This document shows positions 1 through 8,506 of a stretch of DNA of 64,000 nt, piece by piece. Position 1 is the first letter of the stretch, and each line of letters opens with the position of its first letter. The stretch is from Thermoleophilia bacterium (GTDB taxonomy: Bacteria > Actinomycetota > Thermoleophilia > Miltoncostaeales > Miltoncostaeaceae): assembly GCA_028285405.1 (NCBI GenBank), contig JANQPH010000051.1, positions 1-64,000 on the forward strand, in the 5' to 3' direction. The notes under the pieces are model-generated. The model searched no databases, was not told where the DNA came from, and saw only the letters and a list, made by a program, of their open reading frames with translations. A program made the position numbers and the translations under genes.

Positions 1-260
1 GGGATCTTCGGAAAGAGCGCAACCGCGCGCACCCCGGCGGCCTCGGCGCGCTCGAGCGTCCGCAGGAGCCCGTCCTGGCCGAGCCGGACCTGGCCCGGCA
101 TCGCGCCGATCGGCTCGTCTTCTGCGCCGTCGTGAACGAACAGCGGCTGGATCAGCTCGTCGGCCCGAAGCGTCGTCTCGCGCGCAAGCGCGCGCAGGGC
201 CGCCGAGCGGCGGTTCCGCCGCGGGCGCGCGGTCAGATCGAGGGCTGCCGGGTCGCTCAC
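1..260 (-). CDS. hemB: Delta-aminolevulinic acid dehydratase (porphobilinogen synthase), N-terminal part
   Basis: The first 86 codons of HemB read leftward from a GTG at 260 and run off the window edge. HemB joins two 5-aminolevulinate molecules into porphobilinogen in cytoplasmic haem/tetrapyrrole synthesis. The translation shows the family's N-terminal pattern: an arginine-rich start (RPRRNRR), then ELIQPLFVHDG, a MPGQ-RL segment, and ERAEAAGVRAVALFPKI, which is the first strand and helix of the TIM barrel. The active-site lysines and the metal-binding cysteines lie outside the window, so the metal type cannot be judged. It is divergent from the exporter at 319 with 58 bp between the starts. 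Confidence 0.9.
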   Translation of the reverse strand, partial: MSDPAALDLTARPRRNRRSAALRALARETTLRADELIQPLFVHDGAEDEPIGAMPGQVRLGQDGLLRTLERAEAAGVRAVALFPKI

Positions 261-318
261 GCCACCGATCTTCTCATCACGGGCGCGGTCTCGCCGGCTG
301 TCGCAATACCATCGGGCG

Positions 319-1281
319 ATGGCGGGCTCAGCACCGGGGCGCGGTCTGGCGGGTGGCGACCTGCGCGCGAACCCCCACGTCCTCGCGCTGGTGGCGATGG
401 TCTTCTGGGGATTCGCGTACGTCCCCTCGGCCTGGCTGACCGAGACGTGGCCGCCGCTGCTGGCGGCCGGGGCGCGCCTCGGGCTGGCCGGGATCCTCCT
501 GCTGGCGGTCCTGGCCGTCACCGGCCAGGGTGTGCGGCCCGGGATGCGACCGCTCGAGATCGCTTTTCTCGGCCTGATGCAGACGACGCTGTTCTATGGC
601 GCCACGTTCATCGGGATCGCCGAGGAGGGCGCCGGGATCGCGGCGGTGCTCTCGAACACCGACCCGCTCTTCGTTGCCCTGCTCGGTGCGCTGCTGCTCC
701 GCGAGCACCTCGTCCCCGCGCAGTGGATCGGGCTTGTTGCGGGACTCATCGGGGTCGGAGTGATCGTGTGGGACGGCGCCATCTGGCCGCCCGAGGTGTC
801 GATGATCTCGCTGCTGATCGTCGGAGGCGCGGTCGCGTGGTCGATCGGGACCATCACGGCCGCCCGCTCGGTGCGCGCCAGCGGGTCGCCGATCGCCATC
901 GCCGGCTGGCAGATGCTCTTCGGCGCCGTCCTGCTCGTGATCTGGAGCGGCGTCTACGAGCAGGACGCCCCCGAGATCGGCGGCGGTCAGATCGCCCTCG
1001 TGATCGGGCTAGCCGCGCTGGGATCGGCGGCTCCGCTGGGACTCTTCTATCTGTCGCTGCGCGGCGGCCGGGTCGGCGAGGTGTCGGCCTGGTTCTTCCT
1101 GATCCCCGTCATCGGGGTGCTCACGGCCTGGCCGCTCCTCGGCGAGACGCCCGGCATTCGGCTGGTGGTCGGGCTGGTCGCGGTCTGCGCGGGCCTCCTG
1201 CTCGTGCTGGCGCCGCGGGCGGCCATCGGCGCCGGCCGCCGGATGTTCGGGGGCGGCGCCCGCCCCACCGCCGAGGGCTAG
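319..1281 (+). CDS. EamA/DMT-family membrane transporter
   Basis: A 320-aa protein with about ten hydrophobic segments arranged as two EamA repeats (roughly residues 17-150 and 165-305), the usual length and fold of drug/metabolite transporters (RhaT/YdcZ-like). Repeat 1 starts with LALVAMVFWGFAYVPSAWL and repeat 2 ends in a typical RLVVGLVAVCAGLLLVLAPR helix. The family exports amino acids, purines or drugs; the substrate cannot be read from sequence. The start ATG lies after an 18-nt stretch without a clear ribosome site. The 3' end overlaps the convergent PhzF gene by 4 bp. Confidence 0.85.
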   Translation: MAGSAPGRGLAGGDLRANPHVLALVAMVFWGFAYVPSAWLTETWPPLLAAGARLGLAGILLLAVLAVTGQGVRPGMRPLEIAFLGLMQTTLFYGATFIGIAEEGAGIAAVLSNTDPLFVALLGALLLREHLVPAQWIGLVAGLIGVGVIVWDGAIWPPEVSMISLLIVGGAVAWSIGTITAARSVRASGSPIAIAGWQMLFGAVLLVIWSGVYEQDAPEIGGGQIALVIGLAALGSAAPLGLFYLSLRGGRVGEVSAWFFLIPVIGVLTAWPLLGETPGIRLVVGLVAVCAGLLLVLAPRAAIGAGRRMFGGGARPTAEG

Positions 1282-2126
1282 CCGCCGGCGCTCGTCCCGC
1301 GCAGGGCCGCCGGTCCGCTGATCACGCCTGTGGCGACGGTCGTCGCGGCGCCGGTCAGCTCGACCCGTCCGTTCGGCGCCAGCGCGACCTCGAGCGTGCC
1401 GCCGCGCCGCGAGGCTTGGCGCGCCTGCAGGCGGGTGCGCCCGAGCAGCTCGCACCACATCGGCCCGAGGGCGCAGTGCACCGAGCCCGTGACCGGGTCC
1501 TCGGGCACGCCGGCGGCCGGGGCGAAGAACCGCGAGGTGATGTCCGCCCCCCGACCGCCACGGGCCGTGATCGCCACCCCGCGCGGAGCGAGCTGCTCGA
1601 TGGCGTCGAGCCGGGGCGCCGCCCGCTCCACCGCCTCCGGGCTCTCGAGGACGCAGACCAGGTCCTCGCCGGTCCGCCCGAGCCACGTTGGCTCCTGGCC
1701 GAGCGCGTCCGTGACCCGCCGGTCGGGAGCCACCTCGTCGAGGTTGAGTCGCGGGAAGTCCAGCGTGATCCGGCCGTCCCCGCGCCGCGTCGCCGACAGC
1801 TCGCCCGAGCGCGTGGCGAACCGAATGCGCTCCCCCGGTCGGGCGAGCAGATGGGCGGCGGCGAGCGTCGCGTGGCCGCACAGGTCGACCTCGACCTCCG
1901 GCGTGAACCACCGCAGGAGCCACCGGTCGCCCTCGCGCAGCACGAAGGCTGTCTCGGAGGCACCCACCTCGGCGGCGACGCGGCCCATCCAGTCCTCGTC
2001 CACCGGCACGTCCACGAGGCAGACCCCGGCCGGGTTGCCGGTGAACGGACCCTCCGCGAACGCGTCCACGATCGACAGCGGGATCGGGTCTTGGATCCCG
2101 GGGGAGAGGGTTTCGGCGCCTTTCAT
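1278..2126 (-). CDS. PhzF-family isomerase/epimerase
   Basis: 282 aa, the normal size for the PhzF/diaminopimelate-epimerase-like fold with two alpha/beta halves. Visible family motifs are FTGNPAGV (about residues 28-35), SETAF with the presumed catalytic Glu58, DLCGHATLAAAH in the middle and EDPVTGSVHCALGP in the C-terminal half. PhzF itself isomerises a phenazine precursor, but most homologues outside phenazine clusters have unknown substrates, and no phenazine genes are nearby. The gene stands alone and converges on the DMT exporter. Confidence 0.85.
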   Translation of the reverse strand: MKGAETLSPGIQDPIPLSIVDAFAEGPFTGNPAGVCLVDVPVDEDWMGRVAAEVGASETAFVLREGDRWLLRWFTPEVEVDLCGHATLAAAHLLARPGERIRFATRSGELSATRRGDGRITLDFPRLNLDEVAPDRRVTDALGQEPTWLGRTGEDLVCVLESPEAVERAAPRLDAIEQLAPRGVAITARGGRGADITSRFFAPAAGVPEDPVTGSVHCALGPMWCELLGRTRLQARQASRRGGTLEVALAPNGRVELTGAATTVATGVISGPAALRGTSAGG

Positions 2127-2245
2127 GAGATGCAGGTGATGGCCACGTGGAACCGGCGGGTGTGGTTGTTGGCGCCGGCCGGAGGAGACGCTAGCTTCCC
2201 CGGCCGTTCGCGTAGTGGTGCCCCCGACACGCGAGTGGAGCCCCC

Positions 2246-3271
2246 GTGCTGAGAACTCTGGCTGCGACGACGGCGCTGTTGGTGACGATCCCGGTCGCCG
2301 CGCAGGCGCGTACCACGATCGTCTACGACGGGCACAGCACGGCCCGACAGCTCGCCACCGACTCGGGGTCGCGGTACTGCACCGCCGATGTCCTTCGCGT
2401 CAACCGCGAGGAGCGATCCGCGGATCGTCAGACCTGCTCCCGGTTCGTCCCTCGCGTGAACGCCTACCAGCTGCTCGCGCGCGACGCGGCCGGTATGGCG
2501 GCCCTCCTCAAGTCGGCGATCGACCGTCGGCCGGCGGGCGGCGGCCGGCCCGTGCACGCGGTGGCGGTCGACGAGATCGGGAACGAGTTTCGCGACCCGC
2601 GGCCACGGGTCCGTCTGAAGACGGTCCGGATCGGCGGCCGCTCGTTCCGCATCGCCGCCCAACACCGGGTGCAGCGCCTACCCAAGGGCGGGTGGAGGAT
2701 CGTGCGGCGGCCCGCGCCAGCGAGCGCGAGGCCAGGGCCCGCCCACCCCGGCTCGCGGCTGGCCCGCGCGATGAAGATCCTCGCCGACACGCCGGCGCCC
2801 TGGGGCGGCAGCTATGCGAGCCGAGTCCACTTCTTCGCCGCGCCCGCCTTCACCACGGCGATCGCCGCGGGCAACGGCCCCCACTTCACGCTCAACAAGT
2901 CCGGGACCCGACACGTCCGAGCGGGGTGGCGCGGAGTCATGCCCGCCCTGGCGCGGGCGGGTGGCGTCTGGCTGGCGATGTACCACGGCGACGGGGCCCC
3001 GCTGAACGCGCGGACGTGGCGGCTGGGCCCGTCGCGCGTTGCGGACTACCTGCGGCGCAGTGGTGGTGATGCGGGTCGGCTCCACTTCGTGATCGGCGGG
3101 CTCGCGAGCGCGCCGGCCGGGAGCGTCGGCTGCTCGACGGCGATGGCCTGCCACTGGGCGCTCGCGCGGGAGCGACAGAACGCCGCGATCCTCGCCAACG
3201 GGGTCGGCGCGTGGCGCCTCGGATCCCGCACCGGGGAGGTCGCCCGGGAGCACGCGGCCACCTTCGGCTGA
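2246..3271 (+). CDS. Secreted protein of unknown function
   Basis: 341 aa with a Sec signal peptide (LRTLAATTALLVTIPVAAQARTT, cleavage probably after QARA/QA near residue 21). The mature part has Cys pairs (YCTADV, QTCSRF; later VGCSTAMACHWAL), compatible with disulfides outside the cell, and a basic proline-rich linker near residue 155. The C-terminal half (GGVWLAMYHGDGAPLNARTW to the end) looks like a compact globular domain. I do not recognise the family. The GTG start is chosen because it directly precedes the signal peptide. Confidence 0.6.
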   Translation: MLRTLAATTALLVTIPVAAQARTTIVYDGHSTARQLATDSGSRYCTADVLRVNREERSADRQTCSRFVPRVNAYQLLARDAAGMAALLKSAIDRRPAGGGRPVHAVAVDEIGNEFRDPRPRVRLKTVRIGGRSFRIAAQHRVQRLPKGGWRIVRRPAPASARPGPAHPGSRLARAMKILADTPAPWGGSYASRVHFFAAPAFTTAIAAGNGPHFTLNKSGTRHVRAGWRGVMPALARAGGVWLAMYHGDGAPLNARTWRLGPSRVADYLRRSGGDAGRLHFVIGGLASAPAGSVGCSTAMACHWALARERQNAAILANGVGAWRLGSRTGEVAREHAATFG

Positions 3272-3336
3272 CACGCGGCCGCATTGGCGGCCGCGGCTCC
3301 ACTGGACAGCCGCGCCGGACGCGCAATGATTGGCGC

Positions 3337-4152
3337 GTGGCGCGACGGACCAGCCGAACCCCGGGCTTCCTGGCGCGCCGTCGCGACCGCTTGGCCCGGG
3401 AGCGCACGCGCGGGCAGCTGGAACGCCAGCGCGATCTCGAGGCGCAGGCCGCCGAGCAGTCGGCGGGCGACCTGGGGCCGGCCGGCCGTCCCGTGAGCGC
3501 CAGCCAGGCGGCGGTGTGGAGGCGGGACCAGGTCGCTGCGTATCTCGCTCTGCCGCCGTGGCGACGGGCGTGGCTCACCTGGAAGCAGTGGGGGCACCTG
3601 CGGCGCCTTGCGATCGCGATCGCCATCGTCCCGCTCTGGCCGGTCCTCGTGCTGCCGCTACGCATGACCGGACTGGCGACGGTCGAGGTCTCGCGGACGG
3701 GCGTCATCGTCCTCCTCGCGCTCGTGCCGGTCGCCGTCCTCACGCCGCCGGGCAGGCGGGATCGGTTCTCGCACGACCTGGGGCGGGCGCGCCCGCCCTG
3801 GGGGGGATCGCGGGTCGCGGCTCGCTACCGGCGTGCGCTGGTGGCGGGTGGGGCGGTGCTCGCGCTCGGTGTCGGCGTGGCCGCCTGGCTCGGCCCGGGG
3901 CCCGAGGACCTCGGCGCCGGCGAGCGCTCGACGGCGGCGGCGCGGGCCGATCGGATCGTGGTCGAGAACACCCTGGCCGAGCGCTGCGACCAGCCGGTCA
4001 TCCGATCCCAGCGCGTCGGTGGGGAGCGCTACCGGGCCACGCTCGCGAACGGCGAGATGGCCGAGGTGGAGATCGACTGGCCGGGCCGAGCGCCGCGCGG
4101 GACCGGTGCCGGGCACGGTCGGATCGTCGGGCCCGCGCCCGGCTGCGACTGA
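3337..4152 (+). CDS. Membrane protein of unknown function
   Basis: 271 aa from a GTG at 3337. The N-terminal ~75 residues are highly basic and charged (RRRDRLARERTRGQLERQ), predicted helical and cytoplasmic. Three hydrophobic segments follow, around residues 89-108, 117-133 and 168-185, then a C-terminal soluble tail with a small beta-rich domain (ERYRATLANGEMAEVEIDWPG). No family is recognised. The next gene begins 10 bp downstream, so the two small membrane proteins are probably co-transcribed. Confidence 0.55.
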   Translation: MARRTSRTPGFLARRRDRLARERTRGQLERQRDLEAQAAEQSAGDLGPAGRPVSASQAAVWRRDQVAAYLALPPWRRAWLTWKQWGHLRRLAIAIAIVPLWPVLVLPLRMTGLATVEVSRTGVIVLLALVPVAVLTPPGRRDRFSHDLGRARPPWGGSRVAARYRRALVAGGAVLALGVGVAAWLGPGPEDLGAGERSTAAARADRIVVENTLAERCDQPVIRSQRVGGERYRATLANGEMAEVEIDWPGRAPRGTGAGHGRIVGPAPGCD

Positions 4153-4162
4153 GGCTGTCGGG

Positions 4163-4651
4163 ATGAGCACGGGATCCGTCGGCCGTCGCTGGCACGTCGC
4201 CGATTGGGGCGCACTCGGCTGGACCGAGACGGCGCTGAAGCTCGCCGCGGCCGTGATCGGTGTCGTGGCGCTCGTCGTCGCGCTCGGCGATCCGATCGAC
4301 TGGGCGGGGCCGGCCCGCGGCGCTCAGGTGGGGATCCTGGCGGCGCTGTCGCTCGGCCTGACGTTTGCGATCTTCGATCGCGTGATCGAGCGGGAGCTGA
4401 TCTCGCTCGGGTTCGTCGTCGCCATGGTCGTGGGTCACTGGTGCATGGTGGTCGCGCTCGAGATCAACGGGGGCGTCGAGCCGCTGCTCGGAGCCTTCGC
4501 CGGGCTGATGCTCGCCGGCGAGCTCGTGAAGCTCGCGTTCCTCGCCACGTCGGACTTCACGGTCCGGGACTTCCCGCGCGGGTTCCTGTTCGCGCTGACC
4601 GGGATCTACGTGGTCGGCTACGCGTTCCTGCTCGTCCTGATCCCGTTCTAG
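4163..4651 (+). CDS. Small multi-pass membrane protein of unknown function
   Basis: 162 aa from the ATG at 4163, preceded by a GGGATG-type context. It contains four to five hydrophobic segments (about residues 28-43, 55-70, 78-97, 108-122 and 138-160) joined by short charged loops. It is mostly membrane with little soluble domain. No recognised family. It follows the membrane protein ending at 4152 by 10 bp on the same strand and probably belongs to the same transcript. Confidence 0.6.
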   Translation: MSTGSVGRRWHVADWGALGWTETALKLAAAVIGVVALVVALGDPIDWAGPARGAQVGILAALSLGLTFAIFDRVIERELISLGFVVAMVVGHWCMVVALEINGGVEPLLGAFAGLMLAGELVKLAFLATSDFTVRDFPRGFLFALTGIYVVGYAFLLVLIPF

Positions 4652-4708
4652 CGGCCCGCCGGTTCGGGACCGACGACCCCTGTCTGATGCGGCGACCGCG
4701 CCGCTACC

Positions 4709-5167
4709 GTGAGAGGCGTGTTCCGGATCCTGGCCCCCGTTGCCCTCCCGTTCCTGCTGCTGGCCGTGCTCCTGCCGGCCGTGGCGCTCGGGCACACGGA
4801 CGTGACGGGCACCACGCCCGCCGACGGCGCGACGGTCGAGCGGACCCCGAGCGCGGTGGTGGTCGAGTGGTCGGCCCCACCGGCCCGGCTCGACGCCGCA
4901 TCGGTGACCGTCGCCGGCACCGACGTCTCGGGCTCGGCCCGCATCGACCCCGAGGATGCCCGCCGCCTCGTCATCCCGATCCAGGGCTCCGCCCCCGGTT
5001 CGTACGAGGCGGAGTGGCAGGTGACCGCCGCCGACGGACACCGGATGGTGGGCTCGATGTCGTTCACGGTCTCGGGCGGCTCGCCGATGGAGCAGGTCGC
5101 CGAGCTCGGAGCGCTGCTGGTCGCGGTCGGCGCCGAGCTCGGTGAGATGAGTGCCGGGCGGGCCTGA
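4709..5167 (+). CDS. CopC-domain copper-binding secreted protein
   Basis: 152 aa. The signal peptide ends in LPAVALGHTDVTG, and the immunoglobulin-like CopC domain follows (TTPADGATVERTPSAVVVEWSAPP ... YEAEWQVTAADGHRMVGSMSFTV). CopC proteins bind Cu(II) outside the membrane through a His at or near the mature N-terminus plus a downstream Asp/His; here His29 lies at the expected cleavage region and DGH is present near residue 110. There is no CopD membrane domain fused or adjacent, so this is a stand-alone copper binder. The 3' end overlaps tadA by 17 bp in another frame. Confidence 0.8.
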   Translation: MRGVFRILAPVALPFLLLAVLLPAVALGHTDVTGTTPADGATVERTPSAVVVEWSAPPARLDAASVTVAGTDVSGSARIDPEDARRLVIPIQGSAPGSYEAEWQVTAADGHRMVGSMSFTVSGGSPMEQVAELGALLVAVGAELGEMSAGRA

Positions 5168-5609
5168 CGACGTCCGGCTGATGCGGCTGGCCCTGGAGGC
5201 CGGCCGGGAGGCGACGACACACGACGACGTGCCGGTCGGCTGCGTCGTGAGCAAGGCGGGACGCGTGATCGCGACCGCCCGGAACGAGCGCGAGCTGAGA
5301 TCCGATCCGACCGCGCACGCCGAGGTGCTGGCCGTCCGCGCGGCGGCGCTCGCGCTCGGCGGCTGGCGGCTCCCGGGTTGTGAGGTCCACGTCACGCTCG
5401 AGCCGTGTCCGATGTGCGCCGGAGCGCTCCTGGCGGCGCGGGTCGAGCGGGTGGTCTTCGGGGCCGCCGACCCGAAGCTGGGCGCGGCCGGATCCGTCAC
5501 CCAGGTGCTGCGCGACCCACGGGCGCCGGTGCGGATCGACGTGACCGGGGGAGTGCTCGCCGAGGAATGCTCCAAGGAGCTCGGAGACTTCTTCGCCGCG
5601 CGCCGCTGA
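5151..5609 (+). CDS. tadA: tRNA-specific adenosine deaminase TadA
   Basis: 152 aa cytidine/deoxycytidylate-deaminase fold enzyme that converts adenosine 34 of tRNA-Arg(ACG) to inosine. The zinc site is complete: HAE at 56-58 (His ligand and the proton-shuttling Glu58) and PCPMC with Cys86 and Cys89. The DVPVGCVV strand and ARNERE motif are typical of TadA rather than of free-nucleoside deaminases. Translation from the GTG at 5151 overlaps the end of the CopC gene, which suggests coupling. Confidence 0.92.
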   Translation: MPGGPDDVRLMRLALEAGREATTHDDVPVGCVVSKAGRVIATARNERELRSDPTAHAEVLAVRAAALALGGWRLPGCEVHVTLEPCPMCAGALLAARVERVVFGAADPKLGAAGSVTQVLRDPRAPVRIDVTGGVLAEECSKELGDFFAARR

Positions 5610-5894
5610 CCGGCGTCCGTGCCCAGGCCTACCTTCGAGAGACGCCGAGCGTTCGGCGAGAGGACGGGGCGTACACGGAATGCAACCCTCGCGTTTACGA
5701 AGTTCTCACCGCGGGGCCGTCATGAATCCGGCGGGCCGCCGTTGTCCAGGCATGAGCAAGAACCCCATCGCGTCGCGGACAGCGGGCTGGCAGCGTGTTT
5801 CTGGCCGCAGACGCACGGACCGACCAACGAACTGGACGACACGGCGGGCCTCGGACTATCGTCCTCGCCGGTCGCGAGCGGAGGAGACGAGCTG

Positions 5895-7208
5895 ATGAGT
5901 GTGAGCACTCGGAGTCTGATCGGGGCGAGGACCGCGGGGCGCGGAGTCGCCGTCGCCGTCGCGCTCGGCGGAGTGGCGGCCGCCGGCCTGGTCGCTGCCC
6001 CCGGCAACGCCGACGCCCGTCCTGTCGCGGCCATCGAGGACGACCGGTTCGTCTCGGCGCCCGTCGGCGACCTGCCGGGTCGCATCGCTCGGATGAAGCA
6101 GACCCGGACGAAGTACACGCATGTGGACATCTTCTGGAACGAGGTCGTGCCCAACCGGCCGACCGCGCCCGGCTCGCGCCGGTACAACCGCTCGGTGGCG
6201 AGGAACCACAACTCGGCGGCCTACGACTGGACTCGGATCGACACGATCATGACCGAGCTCCGCAAGCGGAACATCAAGGCGATCCTCCAGGTCTACTCCT
6301 ACCCGACGTGGACGAACGGGGGCCGGCAGGCCCCGATCAATCCGCTCGGCAACTTCCGCACGCAGTACATCCCCTGGGCGCCCAACGCCCGGCACTACGC
6401 GGACTTCATCTTCGCGCTGATGCAGCGGTACAACGGGCGCCAGACCGTCGAGTTGAACGGCCGCAACGTCCGCCTGCCGCGAGCCCGGCACATCGAGCAC
6501 GGGAACGAGGTCAACCTCAAGTCGTTCTTCCGCAAGGGCAGGGGGACGAACGTCGGGGCCTACGTGCAGATGTTCGTCGCCGGCGCCAAGGCGGCCGACC
6601 AGGCGCAGCGGGGGATCCGCCCGAAGGTGATGAACATCGGCGGCACCTTCGGTCCGCGGTCGAGCGGCGGCAACGGCAACCAGGGCGCCCTCCCCTTCAC
6701 CAAGCGCCTGTATCGGAGCAAGGCGTTTCGGGCGAACGCCGACGCCGTCGCCGGGCACGTCTACCCGGCCGCCGCGCCGCTCAAGCAGGTCAGAGGCAAC
6801 GTCTTCCCGACCTGGAGCAACATGAACCTGTGGATCCAGGAGAAGGCCAAGTACGGGAACCTCAGGAACAAGCCGATCTTCATCACCGAGGCCGGTTACA
6901 CGACCGCCTCGACACCGTTCCGCAAGACCAAGGTCACCAACGCGCAGCAGGCCCGCTACTACCGGCAGATCATCAACACGGTGATCCCGCGCGAGGAGCG
7001 CCAGGCCAAGCAGAACATGCGCCAGCGCGGAATCAACATCAGGCAGACGCAGTTCGCGATGGTGATCTTCTTCAACATGCAGAACAACAGCGCTTGGCCC
7101 GGCGGCCTCTGGACCGAGAGCTTCAGGGCGAAGCCCTCGCTCAGGGTCTTCCGTAGCCTCGCCAACCGGCCGACCAAGCCGAGCCTGCGCGGCGTCCTCC
7201 GCACCTGA
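5895..7208 (+). CDS. Secreted glycoside-hydrolase-like (clan GH-A type TIM barrel) protein
   Basis: 437 aa from the ATG at 5895, which follows a strong GGAGGAGA ribosome site. Signal peptide of about 41 residues (two hydrophobic alanine/valine runs ending NADARP). The mature protein resembles a beta/alpha barrel of the retaining clan GH-A: an Asn-Glu pair, HGNE at 202-205, would carry the acid/base Glu205, and FITEAGYTT with Glu332 would be the nucleophile. Aromatic residues are frequent near barrel strands (WNEV, YSYPTW, GHVYP). The substrate is unknown. The frame stays open upstream to 5619, but that part has no protein-like composition. Confidence 0.7.
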   Translation: MSVSTRSLIGARTAGRGVAVAVALGGVAAAGLVAAPGNADARPVAAIEDDRFVSAPVGDLPGRIARMKQTRTKYTHVDIFWNEVVPNRPTAPGSRRYNRSVARNHNSAAYDWTRIDTIMTELRKRNIKAILQVYSYPTWTNGGRQAPINPLGNFRTQYIPWAPNARHYADFIFALMQRYNGRQTVELNGRNVRLPRARHIEHGNEVNLKSFFRKGRGTNVGAYVQMFVAGAKAADQAQRGIRPKVMNIGGTFGPRSSGGNGNQGALPFTKRLYRSKAFRANADAVAGHVYPAAAPLKQVRGNVFPTWSNMNLWIQEKAKYGNLRNKPIFITEAGYTTASTPFRKTKVTNAQQARYYRQIINTVIPREERQAKQNMRQRGINIRQTQFAMVIFFNMQNNSAWPGGLWTESFRAKPSLRVFRSLANRPTKPSLRGVLRT

Positions 7209-7228
7209 CCCGATTGCGGCGTCCATCG

Positions 7229-7257
7229 CGCCCGGCCCGCTTCCGCGGTGCCGGGCG
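7229..7257. terminator. GC-rich hairpin after the glycosidase-like gene
   Basis: Perfect 8-bp arms CGCCCGGC / GCCGGGCG around a 13-nt loop, 20 nt past the stop at 7208. No U-tract follows, as is common in GC-rich actinobacteria. Confidence 0.6.
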
Positions 7258-7282
7258 TGATGTGTTCCTGGGCGGGCCCGGG

Positions 7283-7309
7283 GCCTCGTCTCACATCGTG
7301 AGACTCGGC
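7283..7309. other. Inverted repeat in the 7209-7654 intergenic region
   Basis: GTCTCAC-ATC-GTGAGAC (7288-7304) is a perfect 7-bp inverted repeat, and a GCC/GGC pair flanks it beyond a 2x2 mismatch. The 446-bp region 7209-7654 otherwise holds the terminator hairpin at 7229 and the ribosome site of the next gene; I see no credible gene in it. The repeat could be a regulator site or a second hairpin. Confidence 0.4.
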
Positions 7310-7654
7310 CGACCGGGGACCGGCGGGTGCCTGGAGCGACGAAAGCCACGCCGATCCTGTGCCGGGCCGCACACGCAAGCCGATCTCGCCGAGTAGGTGC
7401 CGGCACCACCCGCTGCAACCTCGGTGTTCTGCCACGCCATCCCGCAGCCGTTCGGGCTTCCGCCGCCATGGGGTGCCGAGTAGAGTCGTCGGGCCGCGTC
7501 GCCCGGCGCGTGCCCTTTCGGACCACCGAGGTCCGGCGGCTGAGCAGGACCAGGAGCGCGGCTGCGTGCGGCGCTGACGGCCGATGAGGGTGGCGATCGG
7601 GACGCGGTAGGCGGGACCTCCGCCGGGTGGCCGGCGGCTGGAGGAACGCATTCG

Positions 7655-8473
7655 ATGAAAGGACCGACCTCGATGGACGACACGCCGATCCGTGATCTGG
7701 AACCGATGTCGTCCCTGTCCAGATCGAGCCTGCCGGTTGCGTTGCCGCCCGCGGAGCGATTCGAGCAGGACGTGGAGTGGTGTGTGGCCCGGGTCGACGG
7801 GGAGTGGCAGGAGGTTCGCTTCCACGACTACGGACGGCTGTACGAGGTCGAGGGCCTCTACGAGCGGATCTTCTACGACATCCTGCAGTGCAACTCGCCG
7901 GCGACGGTGTGCGGCCTGCTCGCCCGTGAGCTCGAGGAGGCGGGGGTCGGCACGAGCGGTCTGCGCGTTCTCGACCTCGGCGCCGGGAACGGGATGGTCG
8001 CCGCCGAGCTGATGGCGCTCGGTGCGTCGGAGGTCTACGGCGTCGACATCATCCCCGAGGCCGCCGAGGCGGCGGAGCGGGACCGGCCGAACGTCTACGC
8101 CGACTACCTGGTCACCGACATGACCGAGCTCGACCCGGACGAGCGGGCGCTTCTGGCCGACGCGGACCTGAACGGCCTGCTGTGCGTCGCCGCCCTCGGG
8201 TTCGGCGACATTCCGCCCGCGGCGTTCGCCAACGCCTACAACCTGGTCCAGGACGGCGGCTGGGTCGCGTTCAACATCAAGGAAGACTTCTTGTCGGGCG
8301 AGGACCGCTCCGGCTTCCAGGAGCTGATCGCCACGGTGATCGAGGACGGCACCATGCGGGTGCACGTCCAGACGCGCTACCGGCACCGCAACGCGACCAA
8401 CGGCGAGCCGATCTACTACGTGGCGCTCGTGGGTCGCAAGGATCGGGACATTCCCGATCACCTCTACGACTGA
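7655..8473 (+). CDS. Class I SAM-dependent methyltransferase
   Basis: 272 aa. SAM-binding motif I is clear (VLDLGAGNGMVAAEL, residues 105-119), followed by the acidic ribose-binding residue in VYGVDII. Late motifs (GGWVAFNIKED, then a C-terminal FQELIATVIEDGTMRVHVQTRYRHR strand pair) fit small-molecule methyltransferases of the UbiE/Mg-protoporphyrin type in general shape. The substrate is unknown. The start at 7655 is supported by GGAGGAA about 8 nt upstream; a second ATG at 7673 is possible. The gene is isolated. Confidence 0.75.
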   Translation: MKGPTSMDDTPIRDLEPMSSLSRSSLPVALPPAERFEQDVEWCVARVDGEWQEVRFHDYGRLYEVEGLYERIFYDILQCNSPATVCGLLARELEEAGVGTSGLRVLDLGAGNGMVAAELMALGASEVYGVDIIPEAAEAAERDRPNVYADYLVTDMTELDPDERALLADADLNGLLCVAALGFGDIPPAAFANAYNLVQDGGWVAFNIKEDFLSGEDRSGFQELIATVIEDGTMRVHVQTRYRHRNATNGEPIYYVALVGRKDRDIPDHLYD

Positions 8474-8483
8474 CCGGCGCTGT

Positions 8484-8503
8484 GCGGCGGCGGACGCCGC
8501 CGC
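8484..8503. terminator. Bidirectional hairpin between convergent genes
   Basis: GCGGCGGCG-GA-CGCCGCCGC lies in the 33-bp gap between the stops at 8473 (+) and 8507 (-); it can serve both. Confidence 0.6.
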
Positions 8504-8506
8504 CCG

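Noticed and set aside
132-2252. A 706-codon open frame on the plus strand across the exporter and PhzF genes
   Set aside because: It is an Arg/Pro/Gly-rich shadow frame with no motifs. The EamA and PhzF genes it overlaps have full family signatures.
5619-5894. In-frame extension upstream of the secreted glycosidase-like gene
   Set aside because: The frame is open but the composition is not protein-like, and a strong GGAGGAGA site and signal peptide mark the start at 5895.
5856-7526. A long open frame antisense to the glycosidase-like gene
   Set aside because: High GC third positions keep antisense frames open; no domain or signal is visible in it.
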